A stretch of DNA of 64,000 bases from Stenotrophomonas sp. SAM-B. Its GTDB lineage: Bacteria; Pseudomonadota; Gammaproteobacteria; Xanthomonadales; Xanthomonadaceae. Below, one piece after another: positions 56,307 through 64,000 of the stretch. The position numbers were made by a program, and so were the translations under genes. Positions within the stretch are counted from its first letter, which is position 1. Each line of letters opens with the position of its first letter. The notes beneath the pieces are model-generated. The model made no database searches. It was not told the origin of the DNA and worked only from the letters and a program-made list of their open reading frames with translations. Where the stretch lies: contig NZ_JABBXB010000005.1 in assembly GCF_013387485.1 (NCBI RefSeq), forward strand, positions 1-64,000. The letters run 5' to 3'.

Positions 56307-56577
56307 GGCGACCATTATCGCCGATCCGGGGCCAATCTGAACGGGATCGGGTGGAACGCCGACAGCCGCGGTTTGGGCGGAGTTTCAGTCAGGTCGATGA
56401 ATGAATGCGATAGGCGTCTCAAAAATGGCGTTTGTGCCGAAAACGGCCATCGAATCGTCCAAATCTCACGGGTTCCCCACAACGGCAAATCTATAACCGG
56501 GTCAACACCGTTCCCCCGCCCCACCGTTCGGCAGCATCGTGTTGTTCAGCAAGGACCTACGTCCAAGGAGCATGCCC

Positions 56578-57102
56578 ATGCGATTTCTCCGTCCCGCCCT
56601 GCTGAGCCTGGCCCTTGCCAGTCTCGCTTCGCCCGCCCTGGCGGCCGATACCACGACCTTCAACGTCAAGATCATCATCACCAAGGCGTGCACGATCACC
56701 GCAGCCGCCGCCACGGACGTGGATTTCGGCTCCGCACTGTCCACGGCCACCACCCCGTCCAATGCCCAGGGCACGATCACGGCACAGTGCTCGGCGCTGA
56801 CCCCGTACACCGTCGCGCTCAATGCCGGCTCCAATGCGGGTACCGCCAACGATGTGACCACGCGGCGCATGAAGAACACCGACGCCAGCGTCACCGCCAA
56901 CAATTTCGTCGGCTACCAGCTCTACCGCGATGCCGCGCACACCAATGTGTGGGGCGCCACGGCGGGCACCAACACCGCCGCCGGCATCGGCACCGGCCTT
57001 GCGCAGACGCTCAATGTCTACGGCCAGATCGCCAACCCCAGCGTCAACAACGCCGCTGCCGGTAACTATCAGGACACGATCACCGCCACGATCACCTACT
57101 GA
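56578..57102 (+). CDS. Csu-type pilus subunit (SCPU domain), CsuA/B-like
   Basis: The 174-aa protein has a signal (MRFLRPALLSLALASLASPALA) and one spore-coat-protein-U domain (FNVKIIITKACTITAAAATDVDFGSALSTATT to the end strand DTITATITY). The two Cys (KAC, AQC) are at positions for the SCPU disulfide. The short strand after the signal (TTTFNVKIII) is the donor-strand extension of archaic pilins. It would be the main rod subunit. ATG at 56578 is chosen over 56572 because AAGGAG lies 7 bp upstream. It is the first gene of the pilus operon. Confidence 0.9.
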   Translation: MRFLRPALLSLALASLASPALAADTTTFNVKIIITKACTITAAAATDVDFGSALSTATTPSNAQGTITAQCSALTPYTVALNAGSNAGTANDVTTRRMKNTDASVTANNFVGYQLYRDAAHTNVWGATAGTNTAAGIGTGLAQTLNVYGQIANPSVNNAAAGNYQDTITATITY

Positions 57103-57110
57103 GGTCCGCC

Positions 57111-57857
57111 ATGCCGATTTCCGCAGGGCGTCGCCCTGGGCGGTTCGGGTGCGCGGCCCTGGGCTGGCTGTGGCTGCTGATGGGGAGCGCCGCCGCCGCA
57201 AGCCTGCAGGTCGCCCCTACATCACTGCAGCTCACGCCGCGGCAGAACGCCGATGCACTCTGGCTGACCAACAGCGGTACCTCGCCCGTACAGGTGCAGG
57301 TGCGGGTGTTCGAGTGGCGCCAGGACGCCGGCCAGGATCACCTTGTGCCCACCACGGACCTCCAGGTGAGTCCGCCGATGCAGTCGCTGGCCGCCGGCCA
57401 GCAGCAGCTGATCCGGGTGGTGCGCAGCGTGCCCACCCCGCCTGCTCAGCAACGCGCTTACCGGGTGGTGGTCGATGAACTGCCCACGGTGGATCCGCGC
57501 CGCACCGGGATGCAGTTCGTCCTGCGCTATTCGATGCCCGTATTCGTCCAATCCGACGCGGACGCCCCGCTGCGACACGCCCTGCAGGCGCGCCTGACCC
57601 GGCTGGATGACGGGCGACCGGCCCTGGAGGTGCACAACAGCGGCAACAGCTACGCGCAGCTGGCCGATCTCGGCCTGGGCCCGGCCAACCGCCCCCAGAT
57701 CATCCATCCCGGCCTGCTCGGCTATGTCCTTGGCGGACAGACCATGCGCTGGCCACTGGAGGTTCCGGCGGCCCGCCTGGCGGGCGCCACGTTCTCGGCA
57801 AAGATCAATGGCGAGTCGGCCCAGACGCCACTGCCCGCCGCGCCGCCGGCTCGCTGA
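57111..57857 (+). CDS. periplasmic pilus chaperone (CsuC-like)
   Basis: The 248-aa protein has the two-Ig-like PapD fold with a signal peptide. The first domain is SLQVAPTSLQLTPRQNADALWLTNSGTSPVQVQVRVFEW and QQQLIRVVRSVPTPPAQQRAYRVVVDELP (F/G strand, conserved Arg). The second domain is LRHALQARLTRLDDGRPALEVHNSGNSYAQLADL. It holds pilus subunits and passes them to the usher. It starts 8 bp after the pilin gene. A second, related chaperone gene stands at the end of the operon. Confidence 0.92.
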   Translation: MPISAGRRPGRFGCAALGWLWLLMGSAAAASLQVAPTSLQLTPRQNADALWLTNSGTSPVQVQVRVFEWRQDAGQDHLVPTTDLQVSPPMQSLAAGQQQLIRVVRSVPTPPAQQRAYRVVVDELPTVDPRRTGMQFVLRYSMPVFVQSDADAPLRHALQARLTRLDDGRPALEVHNSGNSYAQLADLGLGPANRPQIIHPGLLGYVLGGQTMRWPLEVPAARLAGATFSAKINGESAQTPLPAAPPAR

Positions 57858-57864
57858 GGCCTGC

Positions 57865-60213
57865 ATGCGGATGCTGCTGACCGCGACGCTGACCCCGTGC
57901 GCCGCGATGGCAGCCGACGCAGACATCGGCGCTTCGGGCGATGCGATGCTGCCCCCGCCCACGCCGTTGACCGCCGCGCAGACGCTGTACCTGGACGTGA
58001 CGCTCAACCAGACCCCGCGCGGGTTGCTGCCGTTCACCGAGCTGCAGGGCCGGCTGATGGCCGCCGGCGCCACGCTGCGCCAGCTCGGCTTTCCGGCACG
58101 CGGCGAGGACCCGGTCGCGCTCGATCAGCTCGGCGGCGTGGTCGTGCGCTACGACGCGGCATTGCAGACGCTGGCCCTGGACGTCCCGCTGGAACAGCTG
58201 TCGCTGCCCACCACGCGGCTGGAACGCCCGACCGAGACCGCACCGGCGGCGGCCGCCTCGCCCGGCGTGGTGCTCAACTACGACGTCTATGGGAGCCACA
58301 ACGAAGGCGGTGGCAACCTGGCCCTGACCACCGCGCTGCGCGTGTTCGGGCTGGGCCAGGGGGTACTGGAGACCAGTGCGCTGCTGCGCACGTACCAGGA
58401 CCCCGCCGATCATCAATGGCAGGGCGAAAGCGTGCGCCTGGACACCGCGTGGCGCCTGGATTTCCCGGATTCGGCGGTCTCCCTGACCGTGGGCGACTTC
58501 TACAGCGGCTTCGTGGACTGGAGCCGACCGGTGCGGATGGGCGGCGTCCAGGTGGGACGCAATTACGGGCTGCAGCCCTACCGCGTACTGACCCCCACGC
58601 CCACGTTTCTCGGCGAGGCGGTCGTCCCCTCCAATGTGGAGCTGTATGTGGACGGCCTGCGCCAGTACAACGGCGAGGTGCCGATCGGCCCCTTCCAGCT
58701 GGCCGCGCAGCCCGGCATCAACGGCACCGGCAATGCACAGGTGGTGATCACCGACGCCTTCGGCCGCATGCAGACGCTGGATTTTTCCTTCTACGGTACG
58801 CAGCAGCTGCTGGCCAAGGGCCTGTCCGACTGGTCGGCCGGCGTGGGCAGGATGCGCCGGGACTACGGTATCCGCTCGTTCGCCTACGAAACACCGGTGA
58901 TCGGCAGTGCCACCTGGCGCTACGGCGCGAGCGATCGGTTTACCGCCGAGGCGCATGCGGAAGGCGGCGGCGGCGTACTCAACGGCGGTGCCGGCGGGTG
59001 GTGGCTGCTGGGCGGCGCCGGCGTGGTCAACGCTGCTTACGCGCACAGCCGCTATGCGGGGCTGCAGGGCGGCCAGTATTCCCTGGGGTACAGCTGGAAC
59101 AACCGCCGATTCAACGTCAATGTGCTGACCCGGCGAACACACGGCGCGTATCGCGACCTTGGCGCGCTGCAGGACACGCTGCCGCCGGACATCAGCGAGC
59201 AGGCCACGCTGGGCATCAACCTGCAGGACGCCGGCTCGCTCAGCGCCAGCTACCTGCGGCTGCGCTATCCCGACGGCGACGACAACCGCTACGCCAGCCT
59301 GTTCTGGTCGCGCAGCTTCGGCGATCGCTGGTCGGCCTACCTCTCGTTCAATCAGAACCTGGCCGACAGTGATGACCGCAGCGCGTATCTGTCCGTCTCG
59401 GCCGCGCTCGGGCGCAACCGGCAGAGCAGCGTGTCCGCACAGCGCAACGGTGAGCGGCTGACCTATGTCGCCGATCTGTCCCAGCCCGTGCCGGGCGACG
59501 GCAGCCAGGGCGGTTATGGCTGGCGGGTGCAGGCGCGCGGGGGCGACGACGGTGCCGGCGGACTGGCCGAACTGGGCTGGCTCAACCGGGTCGGGCGCTA
59601 TTCGATGGGCTATGCGCGCCAGGATGATGTCGACTACGGCTACGCCAGTGCCAGCGGCAGCGTCGTCTGGATGGGCGGACATGTCTTTGCCGCCCGCGAA
59701 GTACCCGACGCCTTTGCAGTGGTGTCCACCGATGGTTTCGGCGGAATCCCGGTGCGGCTGGAAAACCGGCTGATCGGCAGCACCGACAGGAACGGCCTGC
59801 TGCTGGTCACCCCGTTGCTGTCCTGGCAACGCAACCGGCTGTCCATCGACACGCTGGACCTGCCGGCGGACATGCGCGCGGATCGCGTGGATACCTGGGT
59901 CACGCCGCGGCAGAGCGCAGGGCTGGGCGTCAACTTCGGCCTGCGCCGCACCCAGGCGATGCATGTGGTCCTGCACGATCCCGCCGGCGCCCCCCTGCCC
60001 GTCGGCAGCCAGGTGCGCCTGCCCGGCGGCGGTTCCGCCACGGTGGGCTACGACGGCGAAACCTACCTGGAGGACGTGGCCACGCCGGTCCAGCTCGAGG
60101 TCGACCTGCCCGACGGGCACTGCCGCGTGCACCTGGCGCCGCCGGTCGCCGCGACCTCGCCGGGCGTGCCCTCGATCGGCCCGCTGCGCTGCCTGCCGGT
60201 GTCGGCGCCATGA
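57865..60213 (+). CDS. outer-membrane usher (CsuD-like)
   Basis: The 782-aa usher has a signal peptide (MRMLLTATLTPCAAMAADA), an N-terminal chaperone-docking domain (LYLDVTLNQTPRGLLPF), and a 24-strand barrel region (such as TLGDFYSGFVDWSRPVRMGGVQVGRNYGLQPYRVLTPTPTFLGEAVVPSNVELYVDGLRQYNGEVPIGPFQL). The plug and C-terminal beta domains include RQSAGLGVNFGLRRTQAMHVVLHDPAG. Archaic ushers are close to this length. It builds and exports the pilus. It overlaps the following subunit gene by 4 bp. Confidence 0.93.
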   Translation: MRMLLTATLTPCAAMAADADIGASGDAMLPPPTPLTAAQTLYLDVTLNQTPRGLLPFTELQGRLMAAGATLRQLGFPARGEDPVALDQLGGVVVRYDAALQTLALDVPLEQLSLPTTRLERPTETAPAAAASPGVVLNYDVYGSHNEGGGNLALTTALRVFGLGQGVLETSALLRTYQDPADHQWQGESVRLDTAWRLDFPDSAVSLTVGDFYSGFVDWSRPVRMGGVQVGRNYGLQPYRVLTPTPTFLGEAVVPSNVELYVDGLRQYNGEVPIGPFQLAAQPGINGTGNAQVVITDAFGRMQTLDFSFYGTQQLLAKGLSDWSAGVGRMRRDYGIRSFAYETPVIGSATWRYGASDRFTAEAHAEGGGGVLNGGAGGWWLLGGAGVVNAAYAHSRYAGLQGGQYSLGYSWNNRRFNVNVLTRRTHGAYRDLGALQDTLPPDISEQATLGINLQDAGSLSASYLRLRYPDGDDNRYASLFWSRSFGDRWSAYLSFNQNLADSDDRSAYLSVSAALGRNRQSSVSAQRNGERLTYVADLSQPVPGDGSQGGYGWRVQARGGDDGAGGLAELGWLNRVGRYSMGYARQDDVDYGYASASGSVVWMGGHVFAAREVPDAFAVVSTDGFGGIPVRLENRLIGSTDRNGLLLVTPLLSWQRNRLSIDTLDLPADMRADRVDTWVTPRQSAGLGVNFGLRRTQAMHVVLHDPAGAPLPVGSQVRLPGGGSATVGYDGETYLEDVATPVQLEVDLPDGHCRVHLAPPVAATSPGVPSIGPLRCLPVSAP

Positions 60214-61259
60214 CGGCCGTACGACTGTTCGCGATCGTGCTGGCGGTGATGGCGTCGTGCTGGGCAGCGCCGGCACGCGCGGCTACGACATGCACGGCCA
60301 CGGCACCGACGGCACTGGCGTTCGGCACGATCACCAATGGTGCGGCGAACCCGACCAACGCCATGACCAGCTTCACCATTACCTGCAACACGGCCGCGTT
60401 GAGCCTTCTGGGCAGCGCCAGCGTGCGTGCCTGCCTGAAGATAGGCACCGGCAGCACCGGCAGCACGCTGCTGCCCACCCGCAGCATGACCAATGCCACC
60501 GCCGACCCGATGGCCTTCCAGCTCTATACCAACGCTGGACGCACCACGGTGTGGGGCGCGGTGCCGGGCGCTTCACCGCCGGCGGCGGTGGTGACCCTCA
60601 GCTACAGCGTGCCCTTGATCACCGGCGGCAGCGGCGCACAGTCGGTCACTGTGTATGGCCAGATTCCCGCCGCCCAGGTGCTGTCGGCCGGCGCTTTCAC
60701 CAGCAGCTTCACCGCCGCCAACGTCAGCCTGGAATACGCCTACAACGAAAGCATCATCGGCACCGCCCAGCCGCCGGCGCTGTGCACCAGCACCAGCGGA
60801 GTCAGCGGACACAAGACCGCCGACGGCGCGTTCCCGTTCACGGTCAGCGCCAACGTCCTGCCCCAGTGCAGCACCTATGTCACCACCGACATGGACTTCG
60901 GCAGCAACGCCGGCGCGATCAGCGCCAACCTCGATCGCACCTCGACGATCGGGCTGACCTGCATCAATCGCACCGCCTACAGCATCGGCCTGAACAACGG
61001 GCAGAACGCATCGGGCAACGTGCGCCGTATGCGCTTCACCGCACCGGACAGCAGCGTCTACTACATCCCCTACGAGCTCTACCGCGATGCGGCGCGCTCA
61101 CAGCGCTGGGGCAACACGATCAACACCGATACCCAGGCCGGCACCGGCACCGGCGCCGCGCAGAGCCTCACCGTCTACGGGCGGGCGCCGCCCACCACCG
61201 GGGCGATTCCCGCCCAGGGCAGCTACAACGACGTGATCACGGTGACCATCACCTATTGA
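60210..61259 (+). CDS. pilus tip subunit with two SCPU domains (CsuE-like)
   Basis: The 349-aa secreted protein has a signal (MTAVRLFAIVLAVMASCWAAPARA) and two spore-coat-U domains in tandem: about 25-180 (CTATAPTALAFGTITNGAANPTNA) and about 200-349 (PFTVSANVLPQCSTYVTTDMDFGSNAG, ending YNDVITVTITY). Two-domain subunits cap archaic pili, and in Csu-type pili they carry hydrophobic fingers that stick to abiotic surfaces. It follows the usher, as tip genes do. Confidence 0.88.
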   Translation: MTAVRLFAIVLAVMASCWAAPARAATTCTATAPTALAFGTITNGAANPTNAMTSFTITCNTAALSLLGSASVRACLKIGTGSTGSTLLPTRSMTNATADPMAFQLYTNAGRTTVWGAVPGASPPAAVVTLSYSVPLITGGSGAQSVTVYGQIPAAQVLSAGAFTSSFTAANVSLEYAYNESIIGTAQPPALCTSTSGVSGHKTADGAFPFTVSANVLPQCSTYVTTDMDFGSNAGAISANLDRTSTIGLTCINRTAYSIGLNNGQNASGNVRRMRFTAPDSSVYYIPYELYRDAARSQRWGNTINTDTQAGTGTGAAQSLTVYGRAPPTTGAIPAQGSYNDVITVTITY

Positions 61260-61326
61260 GGGGAAGAACGCTCAAGGCGCGCTGATCGCAGCCGTTAACG
61301 GTCGCATCCCTGCCGTCCGATATTCG

Positions 61327-61602
61327 ATGCCCCCGCGACCGCCGTCCCTCGTCCTGGCCTGCCTGCTGGCTGCCTGCGCCACCGCGCCCGCTGGCGCACG
61401 TCCGGGCGTGGGCACGGCCACCCCACTGCGGATCGGGGTACGGATCATCGCCGACTGCCACGGTGCCGGGGCGCGCGACATCAGCTGCCGGCCGGCCCGG
61501 CAGCGCAGCGATGACACGCGCCCGGTACCTGCCCAGGTCGCGGCCTTGAGTCCCGCCCTCAAGGCCACGGACCGCCCGGTCCCGGTCACCGTGACCTACT
61601 GA
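61327..61602 (+). CDS. mini SCPU-like secreted protein
   Basis: The 91-aa protein has a signal or lipoprotein signal (MPPRPPSLVLACLLAAC, lipobox-like LAAC), then TPLRIGVRIIADC, which resembles the first strand and Cys of SCPU pilins. It ends in PVPVTVTY, the family's usual last strand. All middle strands of an SCPU domain seem absent. It might be a stub left from a subunit, or a minimal terminator/anchor subunit. Its stop overlaps the second chaperone's ATG by 1 bp. The start at 61327 follows a 67-bp gap. Confidence 0.65.
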   Translation: MPPRPPSLVLACLLAACATAPAGARPGVGTATPLRIGVRIIADCHGAGARDISCRPARQRSDDTRPVPAQVAALSPALKATDRPVPVTVTY

Positions 61603-62324
61603 TGCGCTGGCTGATGCGCTGGCTGCTGGCCCCCTTGCTGGCGGTGGTGGGCATCCTGCCGGTGCGGGCCCTGGAGATCCGCCCGGTCAGCGTCTCGGTC
61701 CCGGCGGGCACCGCGCATGCCGAGGTGTGGCTGGAAAACACCGGAAACACGCCCTGGAAGGGCCAGGCCCGCCTGTACCGCTGGGAACAGGCCGGCGACC
61801 AGGAGCGCCTGCTGCCCGCCGGCGAGGTCGCGGTCAGCCCCGCCCAGCTCACCATCGCTCCAGGCCAGGGCCAGCGGGTGCGCGTGGTCCTGCTTGGCGG
61901 CGCCCCCGACGTCGTCCAGCAGGCCTATCGGCTGGTGCTCAGCCCCGGGCCGGATGCGGCCGCCGGAACCGCGCGCTATTCCCTGCCAGTATTCGTCGAG
62001 CCGCAGGCCGTGGCGCCCCGCTCGCGGCTGCGGGTGGCGATCGCCGGCAGCACCGGCACCCCACTGCTGCGGCTGTACAATGACGGTGCGGCACACGCCC
62101 ACCTTGCCGATCTGGCGTTCGTGGACGCCCGGGGCCGGCGACACGGCCTGATCGACGGGCTGGCGGGATATGTCCTGCCGCACAGCGCCCGCAGCTGGAG
62201 TCTGCCGCCGCGCCCGGACGGCTACGCCGGCGGCTGCTTCCAGGCCCGCCTGGACCACGCAGCAGAGGCCGCCCTGCCCTCCGTGGCGCCCGAGATTGCG
62301 GCACCGGCACAACCCGGGCTATAA
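61602..62324 (+). CDS. second periplasmic pilus chaperone
   Basis: The 240-aa protein has a PapD-like fold with signal MRWLMRWLLAPLLAVVGILPVRA. LEIRPVSVSVPAGTAHAEVWLENTGNTPWKGQARLYRWEQ and QGQRVRVVLLGGAPDVVQQAYRLVLSPG form the first domain; [35 protein letters not shown] forms the second. It is distant from the first chaperone but of the same archaic class. It may serve the last, short subunit gene. Its stop codon lies inside the -10 box of the rpsB promoter. Confidence 0.9.
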   Translation: MRWLMRWLLAPLLAVVGILPVRALEIRPVSVSVPAGTAHAEVWLENTGNTPWKGQARLYRWEQAGDQERLLPAGEVAVSPAQLTIAPGQGQRVRVVLLGGAPDVVQQAYRLVLSPGPDAAAGTARYSLPVFVEPQAVAPRSRLRVAIAGSTGTPLLRLYNDGAAHAHLADLAFVDARGRRHGLIDGLAGYVLPHSARSWSLPPRPDGYAGGCFQARLDHAAEAALPSVAPEIAAPAQPGL

Positions 62325-62325
62325 T
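62296..62325 (+). promoter_or_regulatory. rpsB-tsf promoter overlapping the chaperone stop codon
   Basis: TTGCGG (62296-62301) and a perfect TATAAT (62320-62325) are separated by 18 bp. The chaperone's TAA (62322-62324) lies inside the TATAAT. Transcription would begin near 62332, giving an rpsB leader of about 207 nt. Confidence 0.82.
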
Positions 62326-62331
62326 CGACCG

Positions 62332-62538
62332 GATCTCCTGCCTCATCGAAGCAGGAAACACGTCAACACCGGACGTCACCGGTGAATCCACACCTGCCGC
62401 CCATATCCGTGCCGGGGTGCTCCGCAAGGAGTTCGGTCACGGAAGCGACAGGGAAGCCAAACCCCGGAACCACCCGCCTTGCGGCGGACCGCCCAACTAT
62501 TACCCGTGGCGGCCGGTTCCCTATCAGGAGTTACTGCA
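62332..62538 (+). promoter_or_regulatory. rpsB: rpsB 5' leader, possible S2 autoregulatory region
   Basis: About 207 nt precede rpsB. It begins with a TCCTGC/GCAGGA hairpin (about 62335-62356) followed by a CACCGG..CCGGTG pair (about 62368-62382) and a CCGCCTTGCGGCGG hairpin (about 62478-62492). In gammaproteobacteria the rpsB leader is bound by S2 for feedback control. The match in structure has not been tested here. Confidence 0.45.
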
Positions 62539-63384
62539 ATGCCCCAGGTCACCATGCGTCAGATGCTGGAAGCCGGCGTCCATTTCGGCCACCAGACCCG
62601 TTACTGGAACCCCAAGATGGGCCAGTACATCTTCGGCGCCCGCGGCAAGATCCACATCATCAACCTGGAAAAGACCGTTCCGCTCTTCAATGACGCGATG
62701 AACTTCATTTCCAGCGTTGCGCAGAAGCGCGGCACCATCCTGTTCCTGGGCACCAAGCGCAGCGCCCGCGAGTCGATCCGCGAAGAAGCCGAGCGTTGCG
62801 GCATGCCCTTCATGAACCAGCGTTGGCTGGGCGGCACCCTGACCAACTTCCGTACCGTGAAGCAGTCGGTTGCCCGCCTGAAGGAACTGGAAGCCGGTGA
62901 GACCGACGGCAGCTTCGAGAAGCTGGTCAAGCACGAAGTGCTGGGCCTGCGTCGCGAGCGCGACAAGCTGGAAGCCTCGCTGGGCGGCATCAAGGACATG
63001 AACCGTCTGCCCGACGCGATCTTCGTCATCGATATCGGCCACGAAGACATCGCCATCAAGGAAGCCAAGAAGCTCGGCATCCCGGTGATCGCTGTCGTCG
63101 ATACCAACTACAACCCGGAACTGGTCGATTACGCGATCCCGGGCAACGATGACGCCATCCGCGCCGTGCAGCTGTACGCCCGCGCCGCTGCCGACGCCGT
63201 GCTGGAAGGCAAGGCTGCTGCTCCGCACGCCGCCACCGTCCGTGAAGAAGAGTTCGCCGACGCTGCCGCCACCGAAGAAGCCAAGCCGGCCCGCCGCGCT
63301 CCGGCCAAGAAGGCTGCTGCCGCTCCGGCCGCCGCTGAAGCGCCGGCTGCCGACGCTCCGGCCGCTGGCGAAGCCCAGGCCTGA
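62539..63384 (+). CDS. rpsB: 30S ribosomal protein S2
   Basis: The 281-aa protein begins [27 protein letters not shown], the usual S2 start, and includes [36 protein letters not shown] and [31 protein letters not shown]. The core ends near residue 235 and is followed by an Ala/Pro/Lys-rich tail of about 40 residues ([20 protein letters not shown]...), which E. coli S2 lacks. CAGGAG lies before the ATG. It assembles late onto the small subunit with S1. Confidence 0.97.
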   Translation: MPQVTMRQMLEAGVHFGHQTRYWNPKMGQYIFGARGKIHIINLEKTVPLFNDAMNFISSVAQKRGTILFLGTKRSARESIREEAERCGMPFMNQRWLGGTLTNFRTVKQSVARLKELEAGETDGSFEKLVKHEVLGLRRERDKLEASLGGIKDMNRLPDAIFVIDIGHEDIAIKEAKKLGIPVIAVVDTNYNPELVDYAIPGNDDAIRAVQLYARAAADAVLEGKAAAPHAATVREEEFADAAATEEAKPARRAPAKKAAAAPAAAEAPAADAPAAGEAQA

Positions 63385-63390
63385 TCCAGG

Positions 63391-63420
63391 CCCACGGTGG
63401 GCGCAGCGCGCCCACCGTTC
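63391..63420 (+). other. hairpin in the rpsB-tsf gap
   Basis: CGGTGGGCGC, loop AGC, GCGCCCACCG begins 9 bp after the rpsB stop, with no real T run. It could act as a partial terminator that sets the S2/EF-Ts ratio. Confidence 0.5.
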
Positions 63421-63510
63421 CTGTCCGCAGCCGATGGCGCGACGACAGGACACTGTCATACGGGCCGGCCACCATGCCGGCCCAACCCCTTTCTTTCGTG
63501 AGGAAATCCC

Positions 63511-64000
63511 GTGGAAATCACTGCTTCCCTGGTCAAGGAACTGCGCGAGCGCACTGGCGCCGGCATGATGGAGTGCAAGAAGGCACTCGTCGAAAACGGC
63601 GGCAACATCGACGCCTCGGCCGAATGGCTGCGCAAGTCCGGCCTGGCCAAGGCCGACAAGAAGGCTGACCGCGTGGCTGCCGAAGGCATCATCGTGGCAG
63701 CCCAGGACGGCGGCAAGGCCGTGCTGGTCGAAGTCAACTCCGAAACCGACTTCGTCGCCAAGGACAGCAACTTCCTGGACTTCACCAAGGCTGTCGCCGG
63801 CACCGCGCTGAGCTCGGGCGCTGCCGACATCGACACCCTGAAGGCCGCCAAGCTGCCGTCCGGCGAGTCGATCGAAGAAGCCCGCGCCGCCGTCATCGCC
63901 AAGGTCGGCGAGAAGGTCGACGTGCGTCGCATCGTGCGCCTGGAATCGACCAACAACGTCGCTGCCTACGTGCACGGCGGCCGCATCGGCGTGCTGGTTG
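63511..64000 (+). CDS. tsf: elongation factor Ts (5' part, runs off window)
   Basis: The visible 163 residues begin at a GTG preceded by GAGGAAAT and read [25 protein letters not shown], the conserved UBA-like start of EF-Ts. [15 protein letters not shown] follows, the EF-Tu contact loop (TDFVAKN/D). EF-Ts exchanges GDP for GTP on EF-Tu. The rest of the gene lies beyond base 64000. Confidence 0.96.
   Translation, partial: MEITASLVKELRERTGAGMMECKKALVENGGNIDASAEWLRKSGLAKADKKADRVAAEGIIVAAQDGGKAVLVEVNSETDFVAKDSNFLDFTKAVAGTALSSGAADIDTLKAAKLPSGESIEEARAAVIAKVGEKVDVRRIVRLESTNNVAAYVHGGRIGVLV

Noticed and set aside
57805..60276. Long minus-strand frame opposite the usher gene
   Set aside because: The usher motifs and operon overlaps are on the plus strand; the reverse frame has no recognisable domain.

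Overview
This 64 kb window of high-GC chromosomal DNA most likely comes from a Stenotrophomonas species (Xanthomonadaceae). The grounds are the many short GTAG palindromes of the SMAG type between genes, the linked efflux operons emrR-emrC-emrA-emrB and macA-macB-OMP with a divergent two-component system, and closely packed, overlapping genes. It reads as core chromosome with a few accessory inserts. There is no prophage and no CRISPR array, and the only transposon trace is an IS110-type transposase tail at base 1.

Layout. 1-5.9 kb: IS110 remnant, an acetyltransferase, rlmKL, an esterase-like protein, ampD (cytosolic muropeptide amidase), a mercaptopyruvate sulfurtransferase and a DUF1289-Nudix fusion. 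6-8.7 kb: an exported FKBP-type prolyl isomerase, an enoyl-CoA hydratase, a small unknown protein and nth. 8.8-17.1 kb: phosphate region with an OprP-type porin, two tandem pstS genes each with its own candidate Pho box, then pstC-pstA-pstB-phoU. 17.3-19.8 kb: a four-gene cluster making a cysteine-rich RiPP metallophore (precursor with EGKCG repeats, DUF692/MNIO enzyme, DUF2063 partner, DoxX). 19.9-30.8 kb: rnt, a propeller-sensor diguanylate cyclase, a histidine kinase/response regulator pair, and macA-macB-OMP. 30.9-35.1 kb: rlmB, a GFA-type zinc protein, rnr and tRNA-Leu(CAG). 35.2-41 kb: emrB-emrA-emrC-emrR and a divergent AraC regulator. 41-47.6 kb: parC, a bacterioferritin, an antiporter, and asnB with a leader that looks like a transcription attenuator. 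47.7-49.4 kb: a Sel1-repeat lipoprotein and a pentapeptide-repeat protein. 49.4-56.3 kb: a long leftward operon map-glnD-dapD-(DUF2071-like)-arsC-like-dapE joining methionine removal, nitrogen signalling and lysine/DAP synthesis. 56.5-62.3 kb: a Csu-type archaic chaperone-usher pilus operon set between map and rpsB. 62.3-64 kb: rpsB and the start of tsf.

The strongest new signal is upstream of asnB. A 32-codon leader peptide has six Asn codons within twelve positions. Its 3' end carries a copy of one arm of the downstream rho-independent terminator, so it could form an antiterminator. This has the architecture of trp/his-type attenuation, but tuned to Asn-tRNA supply. Other points of interest are the EGKCG metallophore operon with a natural Cys-to-Ser change in one motif, a histone-H1-like tail on DapD, a bacterioferritin lacking the heme-ligand Met, and a conserved gene whose only start at the operon junction is CTG.
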